Shown here piece by piece: positions 13,006-24,900 of a stretch of 64,000 bases of DNA. Source of the DNA: Voacanga thouarsii (Eukaryota; Streptophyta; Magnoliopsida; Gentianales; Apocynaceae); NCBI GenBank assembly GCA_026120185.1, contig JANUWF010001783.1:4185001-4249000 (forward strand), given 5' to 3'. The notes under the pieces were generated by a model. The model ran no database searches. It was not told the DNA's origin and worked only from the letters and a program-made list of their open reading frames with translations. Position numbers and translations under genes: made by a program. The first letter of the stretch is position 1, and every line of letters begins with the position of its first letter.

Positions 13006-13132
13006 AACAAGCGTTTTACCAACAGACCAAATTCTGTTGGAAATTTTCCAATTTCTGTTGGTAATTACCAACAGAAATTAGACAATTACCAATAGAATTT
13101 GTCAGTTGGTAATCAGCATTTTTCTAGTAGCG
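13006..13132. repeat. CACTA right terminus
   Basis: Resumption of the ttggtaattaccaac subterminal motifs followed by cagcatttttctagtagcg, the inverted counterpart of the left terminus. Confidence 0.8.
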
Positions 13133-13135
13133 ACT

Positions 13136-13196
13136 TTTATTAATACAAGTCAAAATTACATCAGAAATCTAGTCTAAAAGGGCATACATCCCAACA
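13136..13196 (-). mobile_element. Distal piece of the CACTA-split LTR
   Basis: Contains cagaaatctagtctaaaagg and gcatacatcccaaca, matching the end of the solo LTR at 12965-13000. It is the continuation of the LTR that stops at 3403. Confidence 0.75.
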
Positions 13197-14230
13197 TAAG
13201 TACCTTAAGACTTGAGTATAAGTTGGTGGCTTGGTAAAGCTGGACTTATGTACTTTAATGTATGATAGGTAAGGTCTTATCATAAAGCTAATAATCTTAT
13301 ATATTAGGTGTATGACTATAGTTAATTAAGACAAGCTTATACAATAGAGTTTCACTTATTTACTTAATGAAGACATCACTCCCTTGTGATTGTTCAAGAC
13401 GATCTAAATAATTTAGGGCCCTGAGAAACGTGACTAAATATGTATGTTTTTGGACATCTCCCTGAGATAAGTGGGTACATACTAAAAGTCATGAATTATC
13501 TAAATAGATATCAAAAGTAGATATCATTAAGAAAGATATTAGTACGATTTTTCTATCTCAATAATGAGTGCTACGTAGAGAAATATTTTCGTCATTACAC
13601 TTGTAGGTTGAAGGTAACAGATTTGTAACATTATTCTTAGGGTCAATATTTTTATATGGTGGTAAATAGAATAGTTAAAATGATAAAATATAACTATGTG
13701 TTAGTAAGGATATTTTGATCATTTTAGCAGCTAAGAATAATATGTCTTTTGATCCCTGGAGTAGTTCAAGTAACCTTAATAATTTATTTACCATATGAGA
13801 TTAATGGATGAAATAAATAACGGAAGAATTATTCTAGGAGTCCAATATTTAAATATTAGGCTAGAATAATATATTGGAGTAATTTAATTAAATAGGTTTA
13901 TTAATTAACTGTCTTGGATATTTTTATATTGGGTCCAAGTAGATCAATTAATTAATAAGAGAGTTAATTAAGGATCAATAATTAAAATTCTAACCCATCA
14001 AAGTTTTGAGGAGTGTGAACCCTAGGGATATAATCCCTAGGGTGTCTGGCCACTATGAGGTGTGTGCAACAGAAATTTTGTTCTAGCAATTTTGAGAGCA
14101 GTTCTCTATAATTCTCAAGAAAAAAAAAAAAAAACCTAACCTCCTTCTTAGAGTGTGTACCACCACTCTCTCTAAACTCTTCCATTCTTCTTCATCCCTC
14201 TGTTTCTACTTTCATTGGTAGATTAGTCCA
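13197..14230 (+). mobile_element. Truncated Angela-like LTR in plus orientation
   Basis: Begins in mid-LTR (acttgagtataagtt) and runs in the opposite direction to the neighbouring LTR. It shares cccttgtgattgttcaagac, agggccctgagaaacgtgac and tagggtcaatattttt with it. Its first several hundred bases are missing and the join with the adjacent LTR end is abrupt, so it was truncated by a deletion or insertion. The right boundary is approximate. Confidence 0.6.
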
Positions 14231-14504
14231 TAGTGGGTTTAGAGAATACTATGGAAGGTTAAAAAGTGTTTAATATGAAGGAGTCAATGATTGACTAGCA
14301 TCCCTGTGGAACAAGCCACAGTTCCTATTCAAGAAGCTCCGTCAAACACCAATCCAGTTCCTGTTATTCAACCTAAGTGTGCAAAAAGTAAGTTTTTCTA
14401 TATTATACTCGAGAAATTTTTAATTTGTAAGTTTCCGCTAGGTGTTTTATTTTCCTTGCGATCATTCAAATATAATTAGCCAAACTAAAGCTAATCTCCC
14501 TGTA
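14231..14504 (+). mobile_element. Uncertain Copia-derived segment
   Basis: Short open stretch at 14291-14479 (protein rich in Pro, Val and Thr) that could be eroded linker between integrase and reverse transcriptase. It lies just before a recognisable Copia reverse transcriptase remnant. There is no firm homology. Confidence 0.3.
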
Positions 14505-15360
14505 CGCTTCCAAATGAAGGAGTTTGGTGAGTTAAAATACTTCTTAGGGCTCGAAGTGGAAAATACCGAAGAAGGATTATTCTTTTGTCAACATAAGTAT
14601 GCAAAGGACCTACTGTAGAAATTTGCTATGTTGGAATGTAAGCCCATTTCTGCCTTACTTGAGGTGAACACAAACCTATACTCATCAAAAGGGAAAGATT
14701 TGGAGGATGTTACTATATACAAGCAGCTAGTAGATAGTCTTATCAACCTTACTTTGACACGGCCTAACATAGCCTATGCAGTTAGAGTTGTTAGCCATTT
14801 CATGCAGCCAAAGACGCCACATTTGGAAGTAGTACGACGGATTTTGAGATATGTCAAAGGTACTATTGATTATGGTATTGAATATAAAAGAGGTGTGGCT
14901 TGTGAAGTTAGAAGTTATTGTGATGCCGCCAATGCTAGAGACTGTGACACAAGATGATCAATTATAGGATATTTTTCAATCTTAGATCAGGTGTAGTTTA
15001 TTAGATTAGTAAGAGACACGGTGACACTATCCAATACAGAAGTAGAATATAGAGCAGTTCAGTAGTATAAGATATTAGTTGGCTCATGTAATTAAGGAAG
15101 GACATGCATCAAGAGGTGAGTTATCTAATGAAGTTATACTGTGATAATTTTTCAACCATTCAACTCGCTAAAACTCCACTATTTCATTCTTGCACCAAAT
15201 ATTTGAAGGAACATTATCACTGTATCTAAGAGAAGGTACTTTAAGGAGATATTGAGATGCAGCGAATCAAAATAGAAGACCAAATGGCAGACATATTCAC
15301 TAAACCACTCAATAGAGTAAAACTCGAAGAATTCAAAAGGCAACTTAGCATGACTTCATG
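14505..15360 (+). pseudogene. Copia reverse transcriptase / RNase H remnant
   Basis: Translated blocks include [77 protein letters not shown] and EDQMADIFTKPLN. These are the end of a Ty1-copia reverse transcriptase and most of its RNase H. Stops and frameshifts occur throughout, and gag, protease, integrase and the catalytic YVDD part are missing. It belongs to a different Copia lineage from the other copies here. Nonfunctional. Confidence 0.85.
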
Positions 15361-15390
15361 AAAAGTAATAAAGCAGTCATTGAAGGAGAG

Positions 15391-15965
15391 TGTTAAAAAT
15401 GGCAATGACTGCCTTTCCACCACGACTGGACAGAGCAAATTGCAGCCAACAACTTAAGGATCTTGAAACTTTATAGAAGACTTTACAACTTGCATCTAGA
15501 AGTTGCTTCTTCCATCGCCTCAAGTCAACTTGTAAGATTTTTTTTCCTTCAACTTGCAAAGAAGATTATGGATTCGAGACTTTGTAAACCGACATTGTAA
15601 GTCGGTGTAGGAAGCCCTATAAATAGGGCCAAGAATTGTAACGAAGTGAAGTGTGTGAGTTGTGATCAACAAAGTGTGATGTGAGTGAGCATGTTGTGTG
15701 AGTGACGTGAGGACAGTGTGAGCAAAAGAAGTGTTTCTTTAATGTAAAGAAGTGTGAGTAAAGAGTGGCGAGGTGTGCTGTGAGCAAAGTGCATTTGTAG
15801 TAGCAGATTAAGTGTGGTGTGAGTGTGGCTTGTGTATATCCAATTTTTGTAAGCAAAATTAATTTGAAGATTTCATATTAAAAATCTTGTACTTTTTCTC
15901 TCATTTCTCTACAAATATTGCTATAAAAATTTTTACAAAACTAAATAGAGTGTCTTATACACTTC
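15391..15965 (+). mobile_element. 3' LTR of the decayed Copia element
   Basis: Starts TGTTAAAAATGGCAATGACT directly after the purine-rich tract tgaaggagag (15381-15390), which fits a polypurine tract followed by an LTR. It contains a promoter-like TATA, ctataaataggg, near 15618. I could not fix the right end; about 15965 is a guess. Confidence 0.55.
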
Positions 15966-18290
15966 TCAAACCCATCTCTGTTAATAGGGATAGGTGAAGA
16001 TCTCTAGTTCTGGCCCACCGAAGACAAAATCATTCCCCCCACCGACTAAGAGGGAAATTTTTTTTCAATGAGATCTAAAAACTAAAATAAATAGAAGAAA
16101 TCCAATGTTAGAAAAAAAAAATTCAAAGAATGTACATTTTGCAAATTCAAAAAATTCACAACAAAATAATGAATCGTAAAATACAGCTGTAAACAACAAA
16201 TAAAATATATCAAAATATAATATTAAAAGTTATAAAATATAAACAATTATGAAAATAGAGTATAATTTTGAAAAGTTAAATCTTCTAATATAATTTTATT
16301 CATTCAAAATTCAAGAAGACTTGTAAAAGGGAAAAAAAAAACAAATATAAAGACAGTTTGATTTTATACAATCAAGTATTTTTTAAATTTTATTTTAAAA
16401 ATAAAATATAAAATACTTTCATAATAATTCAAATTAATCCTAAAAGATGTTTCCTTTCTATCAAACTAGATGTTATCATATATATCTTTTAGAAAATTTT
16501 AAAAGTGTTTAGTTATTTACTATATTTTAAATATATGAATATACTCTAAAATAATAATAATAATTTCTTTTATAAATATAAATGTATTTATATATGTACT
16601 TTTAAAACTTTATATTTATATATATTAACATAAAATAGATATAAAAAGATATAAAAAAAACACTAACAGAGGGTTAGGGCGAGATAGAACGGGCTGAGGG
16701 ATCAGACCTGGACCCAAAAAAATCTTCTTGGGCTGGGTTGAATATCTACTAAGCCAAATTATATCTCCAATTTAAGTAGAGAAATTGTCCTTCCTAATCA
16801 TATCTCCAATTATACATCTTTTTTTCTAAACACAATTGTTCACTTTTACATCATCTTTTTATGTGAAAATTCCCAAGGGAAGAAATAAAAAATTAATAAT
16901 AAAAAAAATAGCGATAAAATAAATTGGATGATTTAAAGTACAAGTTCATTTTCCAACTCCATCAATGTGTGGCCGCTCCCAAATTGTCCGTGAAGCTCTG
17001 CCATTGATTTAGAGTTTGGCCCAATTTCTCCTCACATCAATTCTTGACCACAAGAAACACCTTGATTATTTTTAAAATTTTAATTTCCAATATACAGGCA
17101 GTTCTCCACGTGAATATGCGGTTTGAACAAGTCCAAAACTAGTCATATGGGTATTTTTTGGAGCGGAAAAAGCTTTTCATACTGTTAAAAAAAAAGGAGT
17201 CATTTAATAAAATATTGGCAGAAATATAATATTTTGTAATAATTCAAATATCTAGTTATATAGAATTAGAATGTGATTATTCAATTCATTTAGAAAAAAA
17301 ATGTGATAATTTAATTATTCATTTAGGTATAACTCTTATTGCGTAACAGTTTAGATGTATTTTATATAAATTTTTTTAAATGTATGAGGTTTATATATAT
17401 ATATATATGATCTCTAATGCGGATCCTTTTCAAGTGATTTTGCAGTGAACAAGTTACACACAGCAAGAGGTAAAGGCTTGGAACTGTAACTGACTCCAAG
17501 CCATTTTGTTGAGAGAAGATTCTTTAAATTCTTGCTTCTTTGAGAATTATTAAATAATAATAATAATAATAACAATAATAAGAGTAGTAGTAAGAAAAGA
17601 AATAGTCTTATACGTAGAAAATAAGATCCTTAGAAATTGGAATGACAATCTCGCAGGCAAGGCTGGTCGAGAATTGCGGGTTTGGCAGGGTACAAATCCC
17701 GACTCACCCTTGCATTCCTATATTTCTTCTCGTCCCCAACCCAAGAAAAGGCAAGGGTTTCTGCCTTCGGTTCGCTAATTTCAAAATAATCACTAAGAAC
17801 CGATCCAGCGAAGAGTTGGGGGTCTAATGGGCCAATGGAGACTAAAGTTAAAAAATAAAATAAGATTTAAAAAAAAAATAAACAAAAACACATTCACCGT
17901 TAATTTTCAATGCAATCACAATTTCAACACAATTTATTCATAAGATACTAATAAAGTATTAAAATAAACTCTAAAGAACTAAATTATATGAATCGCAATA
18001 AATTATGAATTATAATAAATTTTACAATTTGCTCACAACATGATAATAAAATTCCAAAATAAATTCTAAAGAACTAAATTATGCGAATTATAATAAATTC
18101 TAAATATTATATAACAATTATGCAAAGTACAGTTCTTATATATGTAATATATATAGAAGTATAAGTATTATATTTTGAGATATATACACATATATATAAT
18201 ATAATTTGGTTTGTTTTAACGTTTACTCTTATTATATATACTTATATTTTGTATGTATATATAAGAATATCTTACACACACATATATATA
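15966..18290. other. AT-rich intergenic DNA
   Basis: No gene recognised. Contains AT and TAA microsatellites (17395-17409, about 17553-17580). A less AT-rich patch at 17640-17830 has an inverted-repeat flavour (gaatgacaatctcgcaggca and cccttgcattcc) and may be the end of an hAT-type element, but this is too weak to call. Confidence 0.45.
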
Positions 18291-18590
18291 CTTCCACCGC
18301 CCTAAAAATTATGTCAGTTTAAGACATGATACAGAGTTTAAGAAATTATTAAAATTCATATAATTATAATAAAAATTACTATTATACCCCTAAATAAAAG
18401 TACATATTTATTAATTATTATCCTCTTTACATTCATTAGTAATTTATTGGGAATCCACATGTTCTTAATTGAATGTGGGATAAATTAGGAATATAAATAA
18501 CAAATTTATTCTTGATTTGTGAGATTGACAAGTTTTTTAGTATAACAAAAACAAAAAAGTTTGACATGATTTTTAAAACGGAAGGAATAC
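18291..18590. mobile_element. Stowaway-like (Tc1/mariner) MITE
   Basis: A 300 bp element with imperfect terminal inverted repeats, cttccaccgccctaaaaatt and, inverted, gtattccttccgttttaaaa, both followed by a copy of atgtca. It is flanked by TA on both sides. The TIRs resemble the CTCCCTCCGTTCC ends of Stowaway elements. No coding capacity. Confidence 0.7.
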
Positions 18591-19452
18591 TAATTATATT
18601 AATTATATTTATATATAATTAGACTTTTTGGTATATATATATATATATATATAATATAATATAATAAATATATATATTAACACATTATTATAAATATAAA
18701 TAATTTTTATAATAAATATTTTTATTATATATGCATATCTTTTCTTATATATTAATTATATATACTCATATATATATATATAGTAAAAGTATATATATAT
18801 ACACACACCATAACCCTGTCGGATTTGACCGGATCAGACCATGTGTAAGAGGGAAAATTGCGATTCCTACTTAGAAAGTAATCCCAATTTCCTATATCTT
18901 CCACCAATTGAAAATGAAAGGATATTTGGATAACATATATAATCCAACGGGGCTTTTACCAAGAATTTCTGTTTTTTTTTAATGGTTGGAATTTCTAACA
19001 AATTCACACCATTAAAAGCGGACATTGCTAATATTATGAAGTTGCGAAATTGTTCGAAAAAATAGGATTATAATAAGAAGAAAATTATAATATAAAATGT
19101 TGTTTCAAAATTTAAAATAATATTTTTCATTTTAAATTCTTCTCTTTAAACAATATTTTATTCAAAACACCTTGCCAATGCCCATGACATCATCAACACC
19201 AAGCAAGACAAAAAACGAAGTGGTAAAACTAAAGAAGCAGCAAACAGATTTTTTTTTTTTTTTTTTTTTTGGTTAACTGAAAAAGGGTCATCCAAATTTG
19301 CGTACGGTTGGACTCCAACTTAATTAGGAAAGTTTGGTTTGATTCTCTTTCTCTCGAATCCTTTCTTTGTCGAATTGCAGAAATTGTCCGTTATAAGTAT
19401 GTGCCCTTCTTCCTCCCTTCAGCCCATTCTAATTCTTTCCCATTCAGAAGAT
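18591..19452 (+). other. AT-rich upstream region of the NHL gene
   Basis: Contains (AT)n tracts at 18631-18665 and 18760-18800 and a poly-T run at 19251-19270. The last 200 bases presumably hold the promoter and 5' UTR of the downstream gene. No clear TATA position can be assigned. Confidence 0.4.
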
Positions 19453-20235
19453 ATGTCTCCGGTGGCATCTCTCCAATCTATGCCTCCGACTCCGGTTGAC
19501 ATCGCTCCGCCTCCTCCCAAAAAATCCATTCCTCCAACTTGCATCTCTGGAACTCCAGACAGCTGCTGGATTTCTGTTCAAGTCCCTCTATCTCCAACAA
19601 AAGAATCATCTATCCCTCCAGCCGCTCATCATGCTTCCAAGGTTCCATTGTTGCTTCGAACATTTGTGGAGAGGATGGTATTTGTGCTTCTTCTACTTCT
19701 CGGATTCGGGTTCCTGTTTTGGTATGCTTTTACGGCGCAATTGTATACTCGATTCCCTCCCGAGTTTCAGATTGATTCTGCTTCGGTGGATACTTCTGCA
19801 GTACACAATCCATCCGATAACTATGTGAGAGCAGACTGGAGGATTGGGATATCGGCCACTAATCCTAATTTACGCACACCAATTGTTTACAAGAATGTTA
19901 CGGTGAAGATGTCTCGTAACTTGGATGAATTCGGGGTTTCCAACGCCGTTGCTGTCCCTTTTCGGCAAGAACCCGGAAACAGAACAACTTTGACTGCAAG
20001 ATCAAAACCTCAGTCGAAAGGTACAAAGCTGCGGTATGAGATTTTGGAAACAATTCTTGAATTCAACGTGACAATACATGTTGAATTGAGTTACAAGTGT
20101 CGGACTTGCTTGAGAGAAGGCTCGTTTGAGTTGGAAGTTGCATGCCCTGAAGTCCAAGTTTTTCATGACAGTAATGGGCGAAATTTTGGAGAATCCCAAC
20201 AGTGTTCTGTGCAGAGTAAACGTCAGATCAATTAA
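19453..20235 (+). CDS. NDR1/HIN1-like (NHL) LEA_2 membrane protein
   Basis: Single-exon frame giving 260 residues from the chosen ATG. The frame stays open upstream to 19339, and an ATG at 19399 would add 18 residues; 19453 gives the proline-rich cytosolic start typical of the family (MSPVASLQSMPPTP). Order: Pro-rich N-tail (residues 1-60), one hydrophobic membrane span (VFVLLLLLGFGFLFWYAF), then an extracellular LEA_2 beta-sandwich with the NPN signature (SATNPNLRTPIVYKNVTVKM), several N-glycosylation sequons (KNVT, GNRT, FNVT) and a late Cys pair (KCRTC). Relatives act at the plasma membrane in pathogen response and abiotic stress; the exact role here is unknown. The frame is intact, and CAG codons read normally, unlike those in the transposons. 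Confidence 0.85.
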   Translation: MSPVASLQSMPPTPVDIAPPPPKKSIPPTCISGTPDSCWISVQVPLSPTKESSIPPAAHHASKVPLLLRTFVERMVFVLLLLLGFGFLFWYAFTAQLYTRFPPEFQIDSASVDTSAVHNPSDNYVRADWRIGISATNPNLRTPIVYKNVTVKMSRNLDEFGVSNAVAVPFRQEPGNRTTLTARSKPQSKGTKLRYEILETILEFNVTIHVELSYKCRTCLREGSFELEVACPEVQVFHDSNGRNFGESQQCSVQSKRQIN

Positions 20236-21907
20236 TTTTGGATAATTTCTTGCAAACAATTTTGTAAAGATTTTGTTTTCTTTTCCCTTAGTACACTTTT
20301 GTTAAAAGAAAATTTTGATACATAGTGATAATTTCAGTAATTACTCCTTGCTTGCTATCTTGTCAAACCCAGCCCTTTTCGCTGTGAACTATTTCCTATT
20401 CAGAAAAAAAAAAAGAAAATAAATTGTATTATAATAAGTATAACTTAGTTTTATTAGAAGATTTTTTACTAAAATATAGATTCTATGATTTATATTCTCA
20501 TTCTCGAATATATAATAATTAAAGAAAAAGAAATAAAAAGAGAGTGGAAACAGTTAAAAGTCAATAAATTTTCAACAAAAAATTATTGCAGGCAATTCTA
20601 TGCTTTTGTTTCATTAAAGAATTTCATCATTTATATAAGGCTGGTATTGTAAGAGGAAGAAGGTACTTCGAGAAACTCAAAATAAACGAATAATATTGAT
20701 TTCTTATTAATTTTTCGAATCCTCTCTTATTTTAGGCTAATGAAGAAGGCATTAGAGAAGATGCAACCATTTCATTGAACTTCTAACATATTCATATGGA
20801 TTTCTTAACCTCTAATTTCTTTAGATGATTACTAGTGCCTAAAACACTTCTACCAAGCATTAAGGAAAAGAAAAGAAAATAAAACATTTAAAGAATTCTA
20901 TTATTTTCTTATATTTGGTTTCATTTGTAGGGGCGTTGGATGGACCTTGTGAATTGAGCGGTGAAGCTTGAACTTGAGCTCAGCCTAAGAGAAATTCACA
21001 CCCTTGAACCCAAGTTAGACTTGAAGTTAAATAAGTTTGGGCTGATAGGAATTATAAATCTTAAAATGCCAAATAAAAAAAAAATACAATTTTAACCCCT
21101 TCCCCGCCCACCACCCTAAAAAATTGAAAAAAAAAAAAACAGTGAAGCTACATATTTGTATGCTTTCATATTAATTTCAATTGATTAAATATTTTCCATT
21201 TTAGCCACATTTAAATAAAATCAAACTTAAATTATTTCAAATTTGGGCTTAAAATCTATTGAAACTCTTCACCCTTTCAATAATCTAATTTTTTTCCCCT
21301 TCAAAGTTGAAATTTTATTTATTTATATATACAATCTTATTTCTCATTATTTTTCCTCTACTCTCCAACTTAAATCTCTCTTACACTTTATGAGATGAGA
21401 GCCATGCTCTTTGGAATCCAGTACAAGAGTACATGTTCATGGTAGATTTTTTAAAAAGAGATTTTAATATCCTAGACCTACAAATTTTTTGAATTCTTAT
21501 GTGCATTGCCAAATAAAATAAAATTCTAAATTTATGGCAATGTTAGCTTAATAAATATATTTTCTTTCTTTTAATTTGTGTATCTGTTAATACATTCCAA
21601 GTTATTATAATTCTGTTCGAGAAACATAATTTATTAAAATTTTAACAACTTTACTTGAAGTGAAGTGATGATGATCTGACAAGGGTAGATGTTGAAGAGC
21701 CAAAATTCACAAATCACAATTCTTGAGGGCTACTAATGTAAATACAACATAATTAGGGAAGTTTAAGTAATTACATCAGACTTTTGGGGTAAGCATGTGT
21801 AATTTTACTCATATTTTATTTGTCGTTTGCCAAGGATTTCAGCAGCATTCAAATCGCAGAGACAAGGAGTCGGTGCGTTGCCACTGTGATTGCTTGCTAG
21901 AGAGAGA
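20236..21907. other. Intergenic, no gene seen
   Basis: 3' flank of the NHL gene, then AT-rich DNA. A patch at 20930-21060 rich in gagctt/aagctt phrases resembles hAT-derived dispersed repeats, as does 27470-27710; too degenerate to delimit. The last 100 bases before 21908 would be the 5' UTR of the next gene. Confidence 0.45.
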
Positions 21908-24900
21908 ATGTTGCAGTTTCCAGCGTTCATGACCCAGTACCCATGGTCGACTCGGCTGACTCCAACGTCCTATTTGCTTCCAGCTCAGTGGCCTCAGCCT
22001 CAAAGCGATGAGCTCCTCCTCTCCATGGAGGAGTCCGATTTCGAAGAAAAGGTTCATCTTTTTCTCCACTGTGTGTGTGTATATGATCATTTCAATTGTG
22101 TTGCATTGTGTGTTTGCGGTCTTAATGGTAATTGTAGATTTATAGAATTCAATGGTAATTTGGTTGTGATATTATGAGATATGGAAAGCAAGCCTCCACT
22201 TCTAGGAGTGCGTTGGGATGTTAAGGGAGTATTCTACAAATTGGGGGCCGAGTGAGGAAGTGGATAGTAACTATAAGACGAAATTTTTATGGTAGTTGAA
22301 CGGCTTATGATTAATGTTAGACTGTGTGTTTGTACCGGAAATTTCTATTCAGCTCTACAAACTTTTTAATGATTAGGTAGGTTTTGAAATTTGATGATCT
22401 GCAAAACAGCCCTCTAATTCAATCTTTTATAGCAATAACAGAATTTTAGCAGAGTTTTATGCATATTGTGGTACCCCTTCCACCGTTCTATTTTGTATGA
22501 TTGGCCTCAGTGGCATGGTGATTTGTTCATTAACGGAGAAAGTTGAAGTCTCTGTTTGCATACAACCCTTCCTGCCTTTCTTTTATGGTTGGCAAAATAT
22601 GCAGCAATAATAGGAGCAGCTGACAAATCTAGTTTGCTAGTGTTAACTTCCATAGAAGTACAAATTATGATTTTTTATGCTACAATGGTTTTGGCACATA
22701 CTTTGCTATAAAATTACATCGCAGTATAACTTTCAATGAAACATATTATTTATATTCAACTAAACACATTTCATTTTTTTTTTTTTAATATTTGGGCTTT
22801 AAGCTTTAAGCATGACCTAGAGGGCCTTCACTTTGGTTCAATATCTGCTTTTAAATAATATGGTCCTCAATGAGGTATCAAACATTGATGTCAAGGTAAT
22901 TGATAACAGCTATCCATATTGGAGACTTAAGAATGTGCTTTTCTTTTAGATGATAAAGCAACATGAAAATGACAAAGCAGATCATAGTATTAGGTTTTCA
23001 GCTTCATTGTAGAACTTATTCTTATAGCATTTAGGCGTCCCACAAACATCACTGGCATGCAAAATATTCAGAACTACTACCCTTTCTTTCTTCTTCCTGC
23101 TGTATGGATATTTGAAAGAGGCAATTGACAATGCCACTTGCCTTTTCAGGCCATTCAGAAATATTGTTTGCTTACATGAACTGATTTTTTTGAAATCTTT
23201 TGGATTCTAATCCACTCCTTGGGGCATGCATTTATTGTTCGATAGTTTGCAGTTTAATCGTAGCTTTCTTTACCTTTTTCTTTGTCTTCCTCTACAGGAA
23301 AAAGCAGTGAGTTTGTACAGCTAACATTTTATTTTGGCCATGTCAAAGGTTCCGATCACCTTTAGTGGCCAAACTTTCTAGACTAGATCCTGATACTCCT
23401 TGTTGTCAACCATATTGTCTATGCTTTTAAGACAGAAAGCTTGATAATGCATTTCAATCTCATTCGATTGAACTAAATATGATACCTTTTTTAATGGGTG
23501 GAATCGGTTAATTACTGTGTATCTAACTTAGGGCCAAAGTATGTCTTCAGAAAAATTTAGGATGGGAATGACTTTGGCGAGATAATTGTAGACCTCGGCT
23601 ACCTTTTTCTTGATAAAGCTTTGTAATAATCATTGATCCTAAATTGTTGAGAAGAAGCTTGATTGAGCTGAATTGAGCTGAAGTTTTCATCAAAGGGCTT
23701 CAGAATTAGTAGGAGTAAAACAGAGTATATGGAATGCAAGTTCAGTGATAGTAGAAATATAGCCCAGAGTGTAACTTTGGAAGGTAAAGATATACCGATA
23801 GCTGATTGCTTTTGATATTTAGGATCTATTATTCAGAAAGATAGAGAGCTCGATGGTGATGTTGCACACCGAGTTAAGGTAGGTTGGTTGAATGGAAGAG
23901 TGCGACTGGTATTCTATGTGATTATAATGTATTATTGAATTTAAAGGGAAAGTTCTACAGGACAGCCGTAATACCTGCTTTGTTATATGGCACAGAATGT
24001 TGGGCAGTTAAAAGGTGTCATATTCAAAAAATGAAAGTAGCTGAGATGCGTATGTTACGGTGGATGTGTGGATATACTAGAAAGAATAGAGTCAGAAATG
24101 AGACCATTAGGGAAAATGTGGGTGTAGCATCTATTGAGGAAAAGATGAGAGAGAGTCACCTGCGTTGTTTTGGACATGTTCAAAGAAGGCCGAGTAATGC
24201 TCCTGTTAGGACGATTGAGAGAGGGAGGCAAGATAGGTTAGACAGAGGTAGAGATAGACCTAAAATGACATGGATACAGGTGATTAGGAGAGATATGTCT
24301 TTGTTAGATTTGGATGAGAGTATGACGTTCGATAAAAGGAAGTGACAAGAGAAGATTCATGTGGATGACCACACGTTGCCTGACGTTAATTTATGTAACC
24401 GACCCCAAGTTACTTAGGATTAAGGCTTAGTTTGTTGTTATTGTTGTTGTTGTAGTGAATATTTGGAAAATTAGAAGCTTCAGGTGGGAAAAGTGGAGGC
24501 TCATTAGATTGAAGTCAAAAAAGATGGAAAGAGAGAAAACCAGATTTATGATGACAAAACTGGTGAAATTATGCGTTCTATTCACTGCTAGAAAACGTTC
24601 AAAATTCTCTGTTAACTTCTGTACTTATTTTATGAACTTTTAAGGCTAAAATGTCCAAGTTACTTAGGATTAAGGCTTAGTTTGTTGTTGTTTAAGGCTA
24701 AAATGTGTGCAATATTCACTGCTAGAAAGATTAGCCTTCATCAATATCAGTATCTGACTGTAGTTGACATTTTTGTCTGATAAGTAATTAAAAGATATGG
24801 AGTTTCTAAGGTTTTTGTCTACCCAAGGCATTAACCTTTCATGACTCATGCTGGGAAATTGTAATTAGTCATGTTGGTGGCTATATCTTAGCACCTCCAT

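Larger units (their letters stand above)
3404..13132. mobile_element. Non-autonomous CACTA (En/Spm) transposon
   Basis: Left end CTACTAGAAAAATGCTAATT and right end, inverted, CGCTACTAGAAAAATGCTGA are terminal inverted repeats of the CACTACTAGAAAAATGC type. They are flanked by the 3 bp repeat ACT (3401-3403 and 13133-13135), if the left end has lost its first CA and the right end carries TG to CG. Both arms are packed with short direct and inverted copies of ttggtaattaccaac, the subterminal repeats that bind CACTA transposases. No transposase coding sequence is visible. The interior holds a tandem repeat array, a captured histone deacetylase fragment and a later solo-LTR insertion. The two halves of the interrupted LTR rejoin cleanly when the element is removed. 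Confidence 0.82.

Noticed and set aside
17640..17830. tRNA-like B-box (gggtacaaatcccgact)
   Set aside because: No cloverleaf could be drawn and no A-box at the proper distance; the phrase fits dispersed hAT-type repeats better.
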